Assembly: GCA_016183935.1 (NCBI GenBank) | Contig: JACPDR010000030.1 | Coordinates: forward strand, 59,212 to 123,211 | Length of the DNA: 64,000 nucleotides | DNA from: Caulobacterales bacterium | GTDB taxonomy: Bacteria; Pseudomonadota; Alphaproteobacteria; Caulobacterales; Caulobacteraceae | Direction: 5' to 3' | Shown here: piece after piece, positions 9,633 through 19,018 of the stretch | Numbering within the stretch: the first letter of the stretch is position 1 | Layout: each line of letters begins with the position of its first letter | Notes under the pieces: generated by a model | What the model saw: only the letters and a program-made list of their open reading frames with translations | Database searches by the model: none | What the model was told of the DNA's origin: nothing | Program-made: the position numbers and the translations under genes

Positions 9633-10010
9633 CTAGCGGATCACGGAAACGGTCCGGGCGAGGATGACATGATCCCCGCCACAGAGGTTGCGGACGGTCG
9701 AGCCCTCGTGCTTCAGCCCGACCTCGCCCGCCGGCCAGACCACGGCCCGGCCCGTCAGGGTCACCTTCTGCCCCGACAGGTCCTGCTCGGCCGCTTCCTG
9801 CGCATTGCGCGGCAGGACCCCGGACACGCAGGGCCGCGCGAACGGCATCCGCACCTGGGCCAGCCGCTCATACAGCTGGAACTCGCCGTCGGCGAAGCGA
9901 ACATAGCCGGTGAAGGCCGCCGCCGCCGGATCGAACCCGGCCGGCGCCGGCGTGGAGGCGCAGGCCGTCAGGGTCAGGGCCGACAGGGCGGCGCAGGCGG
10001 CGGTCTTCAT
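9633..10010 (-). CDS. Hypothetical lipoprotein
   Basis: A 125-residue predicted lipoprotein of unknown function, between serS and surE. The signal MKTAACAALSALTLTAC ends with lipobox LTAC. The mature part contains two further cysteines (RPCVSG and NLCGGD) that could pair. An earlier ATG at 10028 would overlap serS and extend the signal unnaturally, so 10010 is preferred. It is almost certainly co-transcribed with surE, 7 bases downstream. Confidence 0.7.
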   Translation of the reverse strand: MKTAACAALSALTLTACASTPAPAGFDPAAAAFTGYVRFADGEFQLYERLAQVRMPFARPCVSGVLPRNAQEAAEQDLSGQKVTLTGRAVVWPAGEVGLKHEGSTVRNLCGGDHVILARTVSVIR

Positions 10011-10014
10011 GGCC

Positions 10015-11397
<1,383 letters not shown>

Positions 11398-11423
11398 TCA
11401 CGTCTACGCTCTACACTCCCTCC

Positions 11424-11975
11424 ATGCTCGCCCGTCTCCCCTGGCTCCTCGTCCTGTTCCGCGTCGCCGCCGGGCCGGCGATGATCGCCCTCGCCGCCGC
11501 CGGTCAGGGCCCGGCCTGCGCCGTCGTCCTCTCCCTCGGCGTCCTGTCCGACATCTTCGACGGCATCATCGCCCGCCGCCTCGGCGTCGCGACGCCGGCC
11601 CTGCGCATGTGGGACAGCCGCGCCGACGTGCTGTTCTGGGCGTCCGCCGTCGCCGCCGTCGTGGTTCTGCGCCCGGGCCTGATTCCGGCGCTATGGCCCG
11701 CCGCCGCCCTGATCGCGGCGCTGGAGATCGGCAACCACGCCGTCAGCTTCGCCAAATTCCGCCGCGAGGCCTCGCCGCACCACTATCTGTCGAAGGCTTT
11801 CGGGCTGGGCCTGTGGCTGCTGTTCGGCCTGGCCTTCGCCACCGGCCGGGTCGGCCCGGTCCTGTGGGTCGTGCTGGCCCTCGGCGTCGCCTCGCAACTC
11901 GAGGCCTTCGCCATCACCCTGCGGCTGCGCGAATGGCGCTGCGACGTCCCCTCGGTGCTCAGCCTGCGCGGCTGA
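11424..11975 (+). CDS. CDP-alcohol phosphatidyltransferase family membrane protein
   Basis: A 183-residue multi-pass membrane protein. The family motif (DG, 2 residues, AR, 8, G, 3, D, 3, D) is visible as SDIFDGIIARR followed by MWDSRAD, with the aspartates in register but Leu in place of the usual Gly. These enzymes transfer a phosphatidyl group from CDP-diacylglycerol to an alcohol. The acceptor cannot be read here, and the Gly change leaves some doubt about activity. The gene stands alone, divergent from serS. Confidence 0.75.
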   Translation: MLARLPWLLVLFRVAAGPAMIALAAAGQGPACAVVLSLGVLSDIFDGIIARRLGVATPALRMWDSRADVLFWASAVAAVVVLRPGLIPALWPAAALIAALEIGNHAVSFAKFRREASPHHYLSKAFGLGLWLLFGLAFATGRVGPVLWVVLALGVASQLEAFAITLRLREWRCDVPSVLSLRG

Positions 11976-12285
11976 AAACCCTGCCAACCCGTACCCTGTC
12001 ATCCCGACACTTCGCGGGTCATTCCAACACTCCCGCACCCCTCCGGCGCGACCCGGACCGCCCCTTTCCGCCGCCTGCGTCCGCTTCTGACGCACCGGCG
12101 TGCTGTCATGCTCAAACCCCCACGGGGCCTGGTCTTTGACAGCACAGTTCCTCTCCGGCGCCGCCCCAGGCCCGGTCCCCACCGCCGCATCGGGCGCGCG
12201 CGTCTGTTCAAGGAATCGCCCGCCTGCATTTTTTGAATGCAAACCCTGCCAACCCGGACCCTTGGCGGCCCCTACCCCCACCGCC
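11976..12285. other. Non-coding gap with short dispersed repeats
   Basis: No credible gene was seen between the CDP-alcohol transferase stop and the paired palindrome at 12286. It contains two copies of an AAACCCTGCCAACCCG-type word (from 11977 and from 12240) that recurs inverted near 31.3 kb. It also has a small TGCATT/AATGCA dyad at 12225-12241. Confidence 0.6.
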
Positions 12286-12420
12286 GTCATCCTCGGGCTT
12301 GACCCGAGGATCAGACCATCCGGTGCTCTGTCGCAGGTCTCACGGGCGCGGTTCGGGGGCCGCCTCTCCCGCACAGTCCGCCTCTACCTCTGATCCCCGG
12401 GTCAAGCCCGAGGATGACGG
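12286..12420. repeat. 135-bp paired-palindrome repeat (REPIN-like)
   Basis: Two inverted copies of a short palindromic unit bound this stretch: GTCATCCTCGGGCTTGACCC at the left and its reverse complement, with one change, at the right end. An element of exactly the same length and layout lies at 52193-52327. The inner parts next to each palindrome are also similar (for example TCAGACCATCCGGT against TCAGACCATTCGGT). A single-palindrome copy follows topA. Confidence 0.8.
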
Positions 12421-12442
12421 ACAGAGGATGCGATTGTCGGCG

Positions 12443-13234
12443 CTAGATCCGCCCCGCCATCGGCGAACTGGCGCTGGCGTACATCCGCTTCGGCATCCGC
12501 CCGGCCAGATAGGCCTGTCGCCCCGCGATCACCGCGTGCTTCATCGCGCTGGCCATCAGGATCGGATCCTTCGCCGCGGCGATGGCCGTATTGGCGATCA
12601 CCGCGTCGCAGCCCAGCTCCATGGCGATCGTCGCATCCGACGCCGTGCCGACGCCCGCGTCGACCAGCACCGGCACCTTCGCCTGTTCGACGATCAGCCG
12701 GATGTTGACCCGGTTCTGGATGCCGAGGCCCGAGCCGATCGGCGAGGCCGCCGGCATGATCGCCGCCGCCCCGGCGTCCTCCAGCCGCTTCGCCATGACC
12801 ACGTCGTCGGTGCAGTAAACCATGACGTCGAAGCCGTCCTTGACCAGCAGCTCCAGCGCCCGCAGCGTCTCGACCATGTCGGGGTACAGGTGCGCCGAAT
12901 CCGACAGCACCTCCAGCTTGACCAGCCCCCAGCCCCCGGCCTCGCGCGCCAGCCGCAGCGTCCGCACCGCGTCTTCGCCGGTGAAGCAGCCGGCGGTGTT
13001 GGGCAGGAAGGTGAACCGGTCCGGCTTGACGTGGTCGACCAGCATCGGCTGCGACGGATCGCTCAGGTTCACCCGGCGCAGGGCCACGGTGACGATCTCG
13101 GCCCCCGCGGCCTCGGCGGCGGCGGCGTTCTGGGCGTAGTCGGCGTATTTGCCGGTGCCGACGATCAGGCGGCTGCTGAAAGTCCGGCCGGCGACGGTCC
13201 AGGTGTCGGAAGCGGTGTCTTGTGAGGCGGTCAT
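12443..13234 (-). CDS. thiG: Thiazole synthase
   Basis: A 263-residue TIM-barrel enzyme that builds the thiazole phosphate of thiamine from deoxyxylulose 5-phosphate, dehydroglycine and ThiS thiocarboxylate. The Schiff-base lysine lies in LVKLEVLSD, and phosphate-binding glycines are in [10 protein letters not shown] and [10 protein letters not shown]. It stands alone; the sulfur carrier thiS is 7.3 kb away and no other thi gene is visible. No TPP riboswitch was recognised upstream. Confidence 0.96.
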   Translation of the reverse strand: MTASQDTASDTWTVAGRTFSSRLIVGTGKYADYAQNAAAAEAAGAEIVTVALRRVNLSDPSQPMLVDHVKPDRFTFLPNTAGCFTGEDAVRTLRLAREAGGWGLVKLEVLSDSAHLYPDMVETLRALELLVKDGFDVMVYCTDDVVMAKRLEDAGAAAIMPAASPIGSGLGIQNRVNIRLIVEQAKVPVLVDAGVGTASDATIAMELGCDAVIANTAIAAAKDPILMASAMKHAVIAGRQAYLAGRMPKRMYASASSPMAGRI

Positions 13235-13249
13235 GCCGGCCAGATAGAC

Positions 13250-13270
13250 CTTCTCCCGCGCCGGGAGAAG
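13250..13270. repeat. Short hairpin between cupredoxin gene and thiG
   Basis: A 21-base perfect hairpin with 9-base arms CTTCTCCCG and CGGGAGAAG and a 3-base loop. It is related to the CCTTCTCCCC hairpins elsewhere in the window. It lies 16 bases upstream of thiG and could end transcription from the cupredoxin gene, although no T-run follows. Confidence 0.55.
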
Positions 13271-13307
13271 CGCCCGATCGTCTCAGGCGCTCCGACCGAT
13301 GCGGTCG

Positions 13308-13643
13308 TCAGCGGGCGACCGTCAGCACCCCCGTCATGCCGGGATGGAAGCGGCAGATGTACGGAATCGTCCCCGCCGCCCGCAGCACCGTCCGGCCGCT
13401 GGCGCCCGGGGCCAGGTCGACGTCGAACTGGTTCCGCGCCGTGGCCGTGTGGCGGAACAGGTCCCGGTTGACCCAGACGATGGTGTCGCCGACCCGCAGG
13501 CCGGCCGGCGACGGTCCGAACCTCATCTTCTCCATGACGATGGTGTGGGTCCTGGCCCGGGCCGCCGCCGGCAGGGCGACGGCGGCGGCCGAGGCCGCGG
13601 CGGTCAGCAGGACCGCGCGGCGGGTATGTTCGGCGCTGACCAT
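13308..13643 (-). CDS. Secreted cupredoxin (type 1 copper protein)
   Basis: A 111-residue periplasmic protein. The N terminus has twin arginines (HTRRAVLL) and an Ala-rich signal ending ARA, suggesting Tat or Sec export. The mature domain has the plastocyanin/amicyanin ligand set: a His in DLFRHTATA and the C-terminal loop ICRFHPGM (C, two residues, H, two, M). It probably carries electrons. It starts 7 bases after the DUF4142 stop, so both should be one transcript from the promoter at 14219-14248. Confidence 0.85.
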   Translation of the reverse strand: MVSAEHTRRAVLLTAAASAAAVALPAAARARTHTIVMEKMRFGPSPAGLRVGDTIVWVNRDLFRHTATARNQFDVDLAPGASGRTVLRAAGTIPYICRFHPGMTGVLTVAR

Positions 13644-13650
13644 GACGCGC

Positions 13651-14172
13651 CTACCGGACCGACTGGGCCAGGTGTTCGGCATGGGCCTGGTGCGACTGGA
13701 ACAGGGTCAGGCCGGTCTCCAGCAGCGACTTCAGCTCGGTGTTGTCGGCCTGCGGGATCAGCGTCCCGCTCAGCGCCGCGTTGACGGTCTGGTGGTAGGC
13801 GACCTCGTTGGCGACATAGGCGGCGTCGAAGGCCGCGCCGTCCAGCGCCTGCAACCGGTCATGGGTCGCCTTGGCGGCCTCGGTCAGGGCGGTGCTGGTC
13901 GGATTGACCTCCGGCGTCACCTGCAGCTTGGTGACCAGCGCCACGGCCTGCTCGTTCACGGCGGCATGGTCTCGCGCCATCAGCTCGGCGAACGCCCGTA
14001 CCTCCGCATTGGTCGACTTCTCGAGCGCCTGCTGCGCCGCGGCGACATCCAGCTGGCCGGCGGTGTAGGCGATGTGGGCGATCTGGGCGTCGGTCGGGCC
14101 GGCGTCCTGCGCCGCCGCAACGGTGATCGGGGCCAGCGCCAGCACGCCGGCGAGAATGAGGGTTCTGTACAT
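13651..14172 (-). CDS. DUF4142 family secreted protein
   Basis: A 173-residue exported protein with signal peptide (cleavage after AAAQ region, about residue 21) and a helical DUF4142 domain. That domain is ferritin-like in predicted fold, with conserved AHIAYTAGQLDVAAAQQAL, an early MARDHAAVNEQ and the terminal HQAHAEHLAQ. The function of the family is not established; members often occur with stress sigma factors. It is followed by the cupredoxin gene and preceded by a candidate ECF promoter, 46 bases upstream of the start. Confidence 0.85.
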   Translation of the reverse strand: MYRTLILAGVLALAPITVAAAQDAGPTDAQIAHIAYTAGQLDVAAAQQALEKSTNAEVRAFAELMARDHAAVNEQAVALVTKLQVTPEVNPTSTALTEAAKATHDRLQALDGAAFDAAYVANEVAYHQTVNAALSGTLIPQADNTELKSLLETGLTLFQSHQAHAEHLAQSVR

Positions 14173-14218
14173 CGCGGGACTCCTTGGGTCCGGCGGCCGG
14201 AGATACGGCCGCCTGCCG

Positions 14219-14248
14219 ATTGGATGTCACACCGCGGCAGAGGTTCCC
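14219..14248 (-). promoter_or_regulatory. Candidate ECF-sigma promoter of DUF4142-cupredoxin
   Basis: On the minus strand GGGAACC (14248-14242), 15 bases, then CATCCAAT (14226-14219). The same boxes precede the sigma gene, folE and the Rieske-FAD gene. The boxes overlap the last bases of the sigma gene. Confidence 0.75.
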
Positions 14249-14952
14249 GGAGCCTCGACCAGCCGCCCCTCGGCCGCCAGCCGGGCCAGCACCGCCTCGG
14301 TGATCCGGCTGCACCGGGCCCCAAGGAACGGGAAGGCTTCCACCATGGTGGTGGCCAGCCGGGCGTCCAGCGCCTCGCGCAGCAGCCGCCGGGCCCGGTG
14401 CAGCCGGGTCTTCACCGTCTCCGGCTTCAGATCGAGAGTGGCCGCCGTCTCCTCGATGCTGCACTCGTCGATGTCGCGCATGATGAAGACGATCCGGAAC
14501 GCCTCCGGCAGGTCGTCGACGGCGTGCTCGATCAGGCCCCGGATCTGGGCCCGCGCGGCGTCGGCCTCGGGACTGGCGCTGCCGAAGGCGTTCGGGAACG
14601 GAATCACCTGCGCCCCATCCATCTGCGCGGCCTCGATCTGGTCCAGCTGGACCATCGGCCGCCGCCGCCGCAGCCGCCCGCGGGCCTCGTTGAGGACGAT
14701 GCGGGTCAGCCAGGTCATCATCCCCGCCTCGCCGCGGAAGCCGCCGATGGCCGCGAAGGCCCGGGCGTAGGCCTCCTGCAGCACGTCCTCGGCCTCGCCG
14801 TCGTCGCGCACGACGCCGCGCGCCACCCGGAACAGCCGCTGATTGCCGCGCTGCATGATGACCCGGAAGGCCTCGCCGTCGCCGGCCTGGGCCAGACGCA
14901 CCAGTTCCGCCTCGCCCAGCCCCTCGTGATCGGCTTGTCTCAGCTTCCGCAT
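14227..14952 (-). CDS. ECF-type RNA polymerase sigma factor
   Basis: A 241-residue sigma-70 family factor of extracytoplasmic-function type. Region 2 has DVLQEAYARAFAAIGGFRGE, with MMTWLTRIVLNEARGRLRRR after it. Region 4 has SIEETAATLDLKPETVKTRLHRARRLL. It extends about 45 residues past region 4 with a single-Cys segment (FPFLGARCSRI), unusual for a minimal ECF factor. No anti-sigma gene is adjacent. A promoter-like element of the same type as at its neighbours lies upstream, so it probably activates itself, the folE and Rieske-FAD genes, and the DUF4142-cupredoxin pair. The start at 14952 gives the usual N terminus; an extension to 15000 runs through the promoter. Confidence 0.92.
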   Translation of the reverse strand: MRKLRQADHEGLGEAELVRLAQAGDGEAFRVIMQRGNQRLFRVARGVVRDDGEAEDVLQEAYARAFAAIGGFRGEAGMMTWLTRIVLNEARGRLRRRRPMVQLDQIEAAQMDGAQVIPFPNAFGSASPEADAARAQIRGLIEHAVDDLPEAFRIVFIMRDIDECSIEETAATLDLKPETVKTRLHRARRLLREALDARLATTMVEAFPFLGARCSRITEAVLARLAAEGRLVEAPGTSAAV

Positions 14953-14977
14953 GGCGTGCTCCCGGTCTTGTCTATGG

Positions 14978-15007
14978 GTTGGATGCGCCGCCTCGCGCAA
15001 GGTTCCC
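14978..15007 (-). promoter_or_regulatory. Candidate autoregulatory ECF promoter of the sigma gene
   Basis: On the minus strand GGGAACC (15007-15001), 15 bases, CATCCAAC (14985-14978), ending 25 bases before the start codon. This is ideal spacing for a short leader. Confidence 0.75.
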
Positions 15008-15009
15008 GG

Positions 15010-15642
15010 TCAGCCCGCCAGCGCCGCCAGCACCTCGCGCCGCGCCTCGCCGGTCTCGAACACCCCGGTGAAGCGCCGCGTCACCAGCGAGGCGCCGTGC
15101 TTGCGCACCCCGCGCGACGACATGCACTCGTGGGTCGCCTCGACGATCACCGCCACGCCCCGCGGCCTGAGCGTCCGCTCCAGCTCATCGGCGATCTCGG
15201 CGGTGAGCCGCTCCTGGATCTGCAGCCGCCGGGCATAGGCGTCGACCAGCCGGGCCAGCTTGGAGATGCCCACCACCCGCTCGCGCGGCAGGTAGGCGAC
15301 ATGGGCCACGCCCCGGATCGCGGCCATGTGGTGCTCGCACACCGACTCCACCGGGATGCCCCGCAGCAGCACCATCTCGTCATAGCCCGCCACCTCTCCG
15401 AAGGTCCGCTCGAGCATCTCCGCCGGATCTTGGCCATAGCCGGCGAACCATTCCTCATAGGCGCGCACCACCCGGCCCGGCGTGGCCTGAAGTCCCTCCC
15501 GGCGCGGATCGTCGCCGGCCCAGCCGATCAGGGTGCGCACCGCCGCCTCGGCTTCGGCCCGGGTCGGCCGCCTGTAGGGCAGGCAGGTCGGTTCGGCGGA
15601 AGCCTCCTGTACCTCGGCGGCGGTCGGGCTGAGTGCGAGCAT
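15010..15642 (-). CDS. folE: GTP cyclohydrolase I
   Basis: A 210-residue zinc enzyme converting GTP to dihydroneopterin triphosphate, the first step of folate and pterin synthesis. Zinc ligands are in SVCEHHMA and in [10 protein letters not shown], with the GTP-binding segment [18 protein letters not shown] between. The ATG at 15642 is chosen because GAGGAA stands 8 bases upstream, and because the promoter boxes at 15674-15704 would leave only a ~10-base leader for the ATG at 15657. Placement beside an ECF sigma gene and under a matching promoter suggests stress-linked pterin supply; a housekeeping copy may exist elsewhere. Confidence 0.95.
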   Translation of the reverse strand: MLALSPTAAEVQEASAEPTCLPYRRPTRAEAEAAVRTLIGWAGDDPRREGLQATPGRVVRAYEEWFAGYGQDPAEMLERTFGEVAGYDEMVLLRGIPVESVCEHHMAAIRGVAHVAYLPRERVVGISKLARLVDAYARRLQIQERLTAEIADELERTLRPRGVAVIVEATHECMSSRGVRKHGASLVTRRFTGVFETGEARREVLAALAG

Positions 15643-15673
15643 CGGGCGGTTCCTCATGGCGTCTTCGTCGACG

Positions 15674-15704
15674 GTTGGATGCGGAGGCCCTCGCCAGGGT
15701 TCCC
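15674..15704 (-). promoter_or_regulatory. Candidate ECF-sigma promoter of folE
   Basis: On the minus strand GGGAACC (15704-15698), 16 bases, CATCCAAC (15681-15674). Its -35 box is back-to-back with that of the divergent Rieske-FAD gene, forming the inverted repeat GTTCCCGG / CCGGGAAC. Confidence 0.72.
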
Positions 15705-15716
15705 GGACTTGCAGCC

Positions 15717-15746
15717 GGGAACATCCGGGCGCTTGCTTCATCCAAG
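15717..15746 (+). promoter_or_regulatory. Candidate ECF-sigma promoter of the Rieske-FAD gene
   Basis: Plus strand GGGAACA (15717-15723), 15 bases, CATCCAAG (15739-15746), ending 40 bases before the start codon. It is the only one of the four sites on the plus strand, in front of the only plus-strand gene of the group. Confidence 0.72.
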
Positions 15747-15786
15747 GGACAGGGCGGCCCTCGCCCGGTAACCGGAGCACCACGCC

Positions 15787-17310
15787 ATGGGCGCGACACA
15801 GGCCCAACCCTCGGGCCCCGACTTCTCGCTGGGCCTGCCGCTGGCCGACGTCCCGGCGACCGGCGCCCTCTCCGGCCATGTCGGCGGCGAGCCGGTGCTG
15901 CTGATGCGCCGCCCCGATGGCCTCTTCGCCGTCTCCGGCGCCTGCACCCACTACGGCGGGCCGCTGGGCGAGGGCCTCGTGGTCGGCGACACCGTCCGCT
16001 GTCCATGGCACCACGCCTGTTTCGACCTGCGCAGCGGCGAGGCCCTCGCCGCGCCCGCCTTCGACGCCCTAGACCGCTGGGACGTTGAAACCGTCGGCGA
16101 CCAGGTCTTCGTCCACGCCCGCACGGCGCCCGCCCCGGCCCGGACCGCCGACGCCTCGGCCCACCCCGCCCGCATCGTCATCGTCGGCGGCGGCGCGGCC
16201 GGGTTCGCCGCCGCCGAGATGCTGCGCCGACGCGGCTACGCCGGCGCCCTGACCCTGCTCAGCGCCGACGCTGCTCCGCCCTGCGACCGGCCCAACCTGT
16301 CCAAGGACTATCTGGCCGGGACCGCCCCCGAGGACTGGATCCCGCTGAAGCCCGACGCCTTTTACGCCGACCACGCCATCGACCTCAGGCTCGGCGTCGA
16401 GGCGGCGCGGATCGACCTCGCCGGCCGGGCCGTGATTTCGACCGCCGGCGAACGATTCGCCTGGGACGCCCTGCTGCTGGCCACCGGAGCCGAGCCGATC
16501 CGGCTGCCCGGTCCGGGCTTCGACCGTCCCGAGGTGCATCTGCTGCGCTCGCTGGCCGACGCCCGCGCGATCATCGCCGCCGCCGAGGGGGCCCGGACCG
16601 TGGCCGTGGTCGGCGCCAGCTTCATCGGCCTGGAGGTCGCCGCCTCCCTGCGTGAACGGGGGCTGGAGGTTGACCTCGTGGCCCCCGACGCCCTGCCGCT
16701 CGAGCGGGTCATGGGCCCGGACATCGGCCGCTTTATCCAGGGTCTGCATGAGGCGAAGGGCGTCCGCTTTCACCTCGGCCGATCCGTCGAGGCCTGGGAC
16801 GGCGCGCGACTGACCGCGTCGGGCGGGCCGCCGATCGAAGCCGATCTTGTCGTGCTGGGCGTCGGCGTGCGCCCGCGGATGAGGCTGGCCGAGGCGGCGG
16901 GCCTGACCATCGACAAGGGTATCGTGGTCGACCGCGCCCTGCGGACCAGCGTCCCCGGAATCTTCGCCGCCGGAGACATCGCCCGCTACCCCGGCGCGGG
17001 CGGCGCCCTGGTTCGGATCGAGCACTGGGTCGCGGCCGAGCGCCAGGGGCAGGTGGCCGCCCTCGCCATGCTCGGCGAAGAGGGCGAACTGACCGACCCG
17101 CCCTTCTTCTGGAGCCAGCACTACGACGTGACCATCCGCTACGTCGGCCACGCCGCGGACTGGGACGAAGCCCGCCTCGACGGTTCGCTGGAGGGCCGCG
17201 ACGCCACGGTGCGCTATCTGAAGGCAGGGCGGCTGGTGGCCGCCGCATCGATCGGACGCGATCGGGAGAACCTGGAGATCGGAGCCGCGCTGCGCGTCGG
17301 CGCTGGTTAA
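15787..17310 (+). CDS. Rieske [2Fe-2S] / FAD-dependent oxidoreductase fusion (AIFM3-like)
   Basis: A 507-residue flavoprotein with an N-terminal Rieske ferredoxin domain (about 15-110) and a ferredoxin-reductase-like FAD/NAD(P)H domain (about 125-505). The Rieske ligands are CTHYGGPLG and [12 protein letters not shown] binding shows [22 protein letters not shown] binding [17 protein letters not shown], and the second FAD motif [13 protein letters not shown]. The fusion resembles AIFM3/Nfrl-type reductases that pass electrons from NAD(P)H through FAD to the iron-sulfur centre. The partner is unknown; the cupredoxin of the same probable regulon is a candidate only by association. The cluster ligands and both dinucleotide folds look intact. 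Confidence 0.92.
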   Translation: MGATQAQPSGPDFSLGLPLADVPATGALSGHVGGEPVLLMRRPDGLFAVSGACTHYGGPLGEGLVVGDTVRCPWHHACFDLRSGEALAAPAFDALDRWDVETVGDQVFVHARTAPAPARTADASAHPARIVIVGGGAAGFAAAEMLRRRGYAGALTLLSADAAPPCDRPNLSKDYLAGTAPEDWIPLKPDAFYADHAIDLRLGVEAARIDLAGRAVISTAGERFAWDALLLATGAEPIRLPGPGFDRPEVHLLRSLADARAIIAAAEGARTVAVVGASFIGLEVAASLRERGLEVDLVAPDALPLERVMGPDIGRFIQGLHEAKGVRFHLGRSVEAWDGARLTASGGPPIEADLVVLGVGVRPRMRLAEAAGLTIDKGIVVDRALRTSVPGIFAAGDIARYPGAGGALVRIEHWVAAERQGQVAALAMLGEEGELTDPPFFWSQHYDVTIRYVGHAADWDEARLDGSLEGRDATVRYLKAGRLVAAASIGRDRENLEIGAALRVGAG

Positions 17311-17329
17311 ATTGCGGCGTGGCCGCGGT

Positions 17330-17343
17330 TGTAATCGGTTACA
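17330..17343. promoter_or_regulatory. LacI-type operator upstream of the sulfatase
   Basis: The dyad TGTAATCGGTTACA has TGTAA/TTACA arms and lies 52 bases before the sulfatase start. The form (TGTAA, four bases, TTACA) is typical of LacI/GntR-family sugar-regulator sites. No regulator gene of that family is in the window. Confidence 0.5.
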
Positions 17344-17394
17344 GGTCCTGCAATCCTGCCTCAACGCGGCGTCGAGACCGCCAGGGAGGAAGGC

Positions 17395-18948
17395 TTGAGC
17401 CAGTTCACACACCGGCGCCGCGTGCTTCAGGGCATGACCGGCCTGGCCGCCCTGACCGCCGCCGGCTGCGCCACCACCACGCGCGCCCGGCCGCGTGGCG
17501 ACCGCCCGAACATCATCTTCATCATGACCGACGACCACGCCCAGTCGGCGATGTCGGCCTACGGCAACCAGATCCTCAAGACTCCGAACCTCGACCGCAT
17601 CGGGGCCGGCGGCGTCCGCTTCGAGAACGCCTTCGTCACCAACTCCCTGTGCCTGCCAAGCCGCGCCACCTATCTGACCGGCCTCTACTCCCACGCCCAT
17701 GGGATGGTCACCAACGGGGCGGAGTCGAACTTCAACAACGAGCCGCTACTGAACCACGAGGCCACCTGGCCGATCATGCTGCGCAAGGCGGGCTATCACA
17801 CCGGCGTCGTCGGCAAGTGGCACGTCAACACCCCGCCGCAGGGCTACGACTACTCCGCCGTGCTCCCGGGCCAGGGCCAGTACTTCAACCCGCCGCTCGA
17901 CGTGCAGGGCGTTCGCACCCGCGGCCAGGGTCATACCGATGACGTCATCGGCGAACTGGCGATGGGCTTCGTGCGCGACCGGCCGAAGGACTCGCCCTTC
18001 GCCCTGCTGTTCCAGTTCAAGGCCCCGCACCGCGGCTGGGAACCGGCCGAACGCTTCAAATCAGCCTTCGCCGACATCGACATCCCGCCGCCGCCGACCT
18101 TCATGGAGGACATCGCCAGCCGGCCCCGGGCCATCCGGGCGGCCGACCTGCTGATCGCGGACATGCCCGATTATCGCAACCGCGGCGTCCGGGCCGACAT
18201 GCCCCAGGAGGAGCGGGCGCGCCTGAACTACCAGTACTTCATCAAGGACTATTATCGGGTCCTGCTGGGAGTGGACGAGAACGTCGGCAAGATGCTGGAC
18301 ATGCTCGACCGGGAAGGCCTGAGCGAGAACACCGTCATCGTCTACACCACCGACAACGGCATGTTCCTCGGCGACCACGGCATGTTCGACAAGCGGCTGA
18401 TGTACGAACAATCGATCAAGGTTCCGATGCTGGTGCGCCACCCCGCCTCGATCGCCCCGGGCCAGGTCAACAACGAGCAGATGGTCCTCAACGTCGACGT
18501 CGCCCCGACCTTCCTCGACTACGCGGGCCTCGAACGCGATCCGCACATGCACGGCCGCAGCTGGAAGAACGTTGTCGCCGGCGCGCCGCCCGCCGACTGG
18601 CGCCAGGACTTTCTCTACCAGTATTTCGAATTCCCGGCCGCCCACTGCGTCCGCCCGCACCGCGGCGTGCGCGACCGCCGCTGGAAGCTGATCCACTGGG
18701 AATTGCCGGACGAGTGGGAGCTGTACGACCTGCAGTCCGACCCCAACGAGCAGACCAACCTCGCCGGCAAGCCCGAACACGCCGCCGAGGAGGCCCGCCT
18801 CAAGGACCGGCTCGCCGCCCTCAGGCAGGAGGTCGGCGACGGCGACCTGCCCGGCTACGCGCCCGCCGATCCGGACGATATGCGGTTCGGCGGCTATGGC
18901 CTGCCCAACGAGGAGGCCCCGACCTGCCGGGCGCTGCCCCCCGAGTGA
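17395..18948 (+). CDS. Exported arylsulfatase-family enzyme
   Basis: A 517-residue sulfatase hydrolysing sulfate esters, probably in the periplasm or at the outer membrane. The N terminus has a Tat-like HRRRVLQG and a possible lipobox AAGC. The metal site begins with IFIMTDDHAQ. The formylglycine motif CLPSR with ATYLTG downstream (Cys about residue 86) shows the Cys type that needs a maturation enzyme. Later motifs YTTDNGMFLGDHG and GVRDRRWKLIHW are typical of choline/heparan-type sulfatases. The TTG start is supported by AGGGAGGAAGG just upstream; no better start exists. The MFS gene follows by 70 bases. Confidence 0.92.
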   Translation: MSQFTHRRRVLQGMTGLAALTAAGCATTTRARPRGDRPNIIFIMTDDHAQSAMSAYGNQILKTPNLDRIGAGGVRFENAFVTNSLCLPSRATYLTGLYSHAHGMVTNGAESNFNNEPLLNHEATWPIMLRKAGYHTGVVGKWHVNTPPQGYDYSAVLPGQGQYFNPPLDVQGVRTRGQGHTDDVIGELAMGFVRDRPKDSPFALLFQFKAPHRGWEPAERFKSAFADIDIPPPPTFMEDIASRPRAIRAADLLIADMPDYRNRGVRADMPQEERARLNYQYFIKDYYRVLLGVDENVGKMLDMLDREGLSENTVIVYTTDNGMFLGDHGMFDKRLMYEQSIKVPMLVRHPASIAPGQVNNEQMVLNVDVAPTFLDYAGLERDPHMHGRSWKNVVAGAPPADWRQDFLYQYFEFPAAHCVRPHRGVRDRRWKLIHWELPDEWELYDLQSDPNEQTNLAGKPEHAAEEARLKDRLAALRQEVGDGDLPGYAPADPDDMRFGGYGLPNEEAPTCRALPPE

Positions 18949-19018
18949 ACGCTCTCGACGTACCGGCGGCCTGACGCTAGTTCGGGATCGCCGGACGCGC
19001 CGGAACGGGGGACCTGTC

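Noticed and set aside
13235..13310. TPP riboswitch upstream of thiG (a CTGAGA-like word is present)
   Set aside because: The rest of the conserved core (the GACC...AACCTGAT region) is missing; only a simple hairpin is found.
13222..15771. An 849-codon open frame on the plus strand opposite thiG-flanking genes, the sigma factor and folE
   Set aside because: It is antisense to several clearly recognisable genes, reads as Arg/Gly/His/Gln-rich low-complexity sequence and has no motif. This is typical of shadow frames at ~70% GC.
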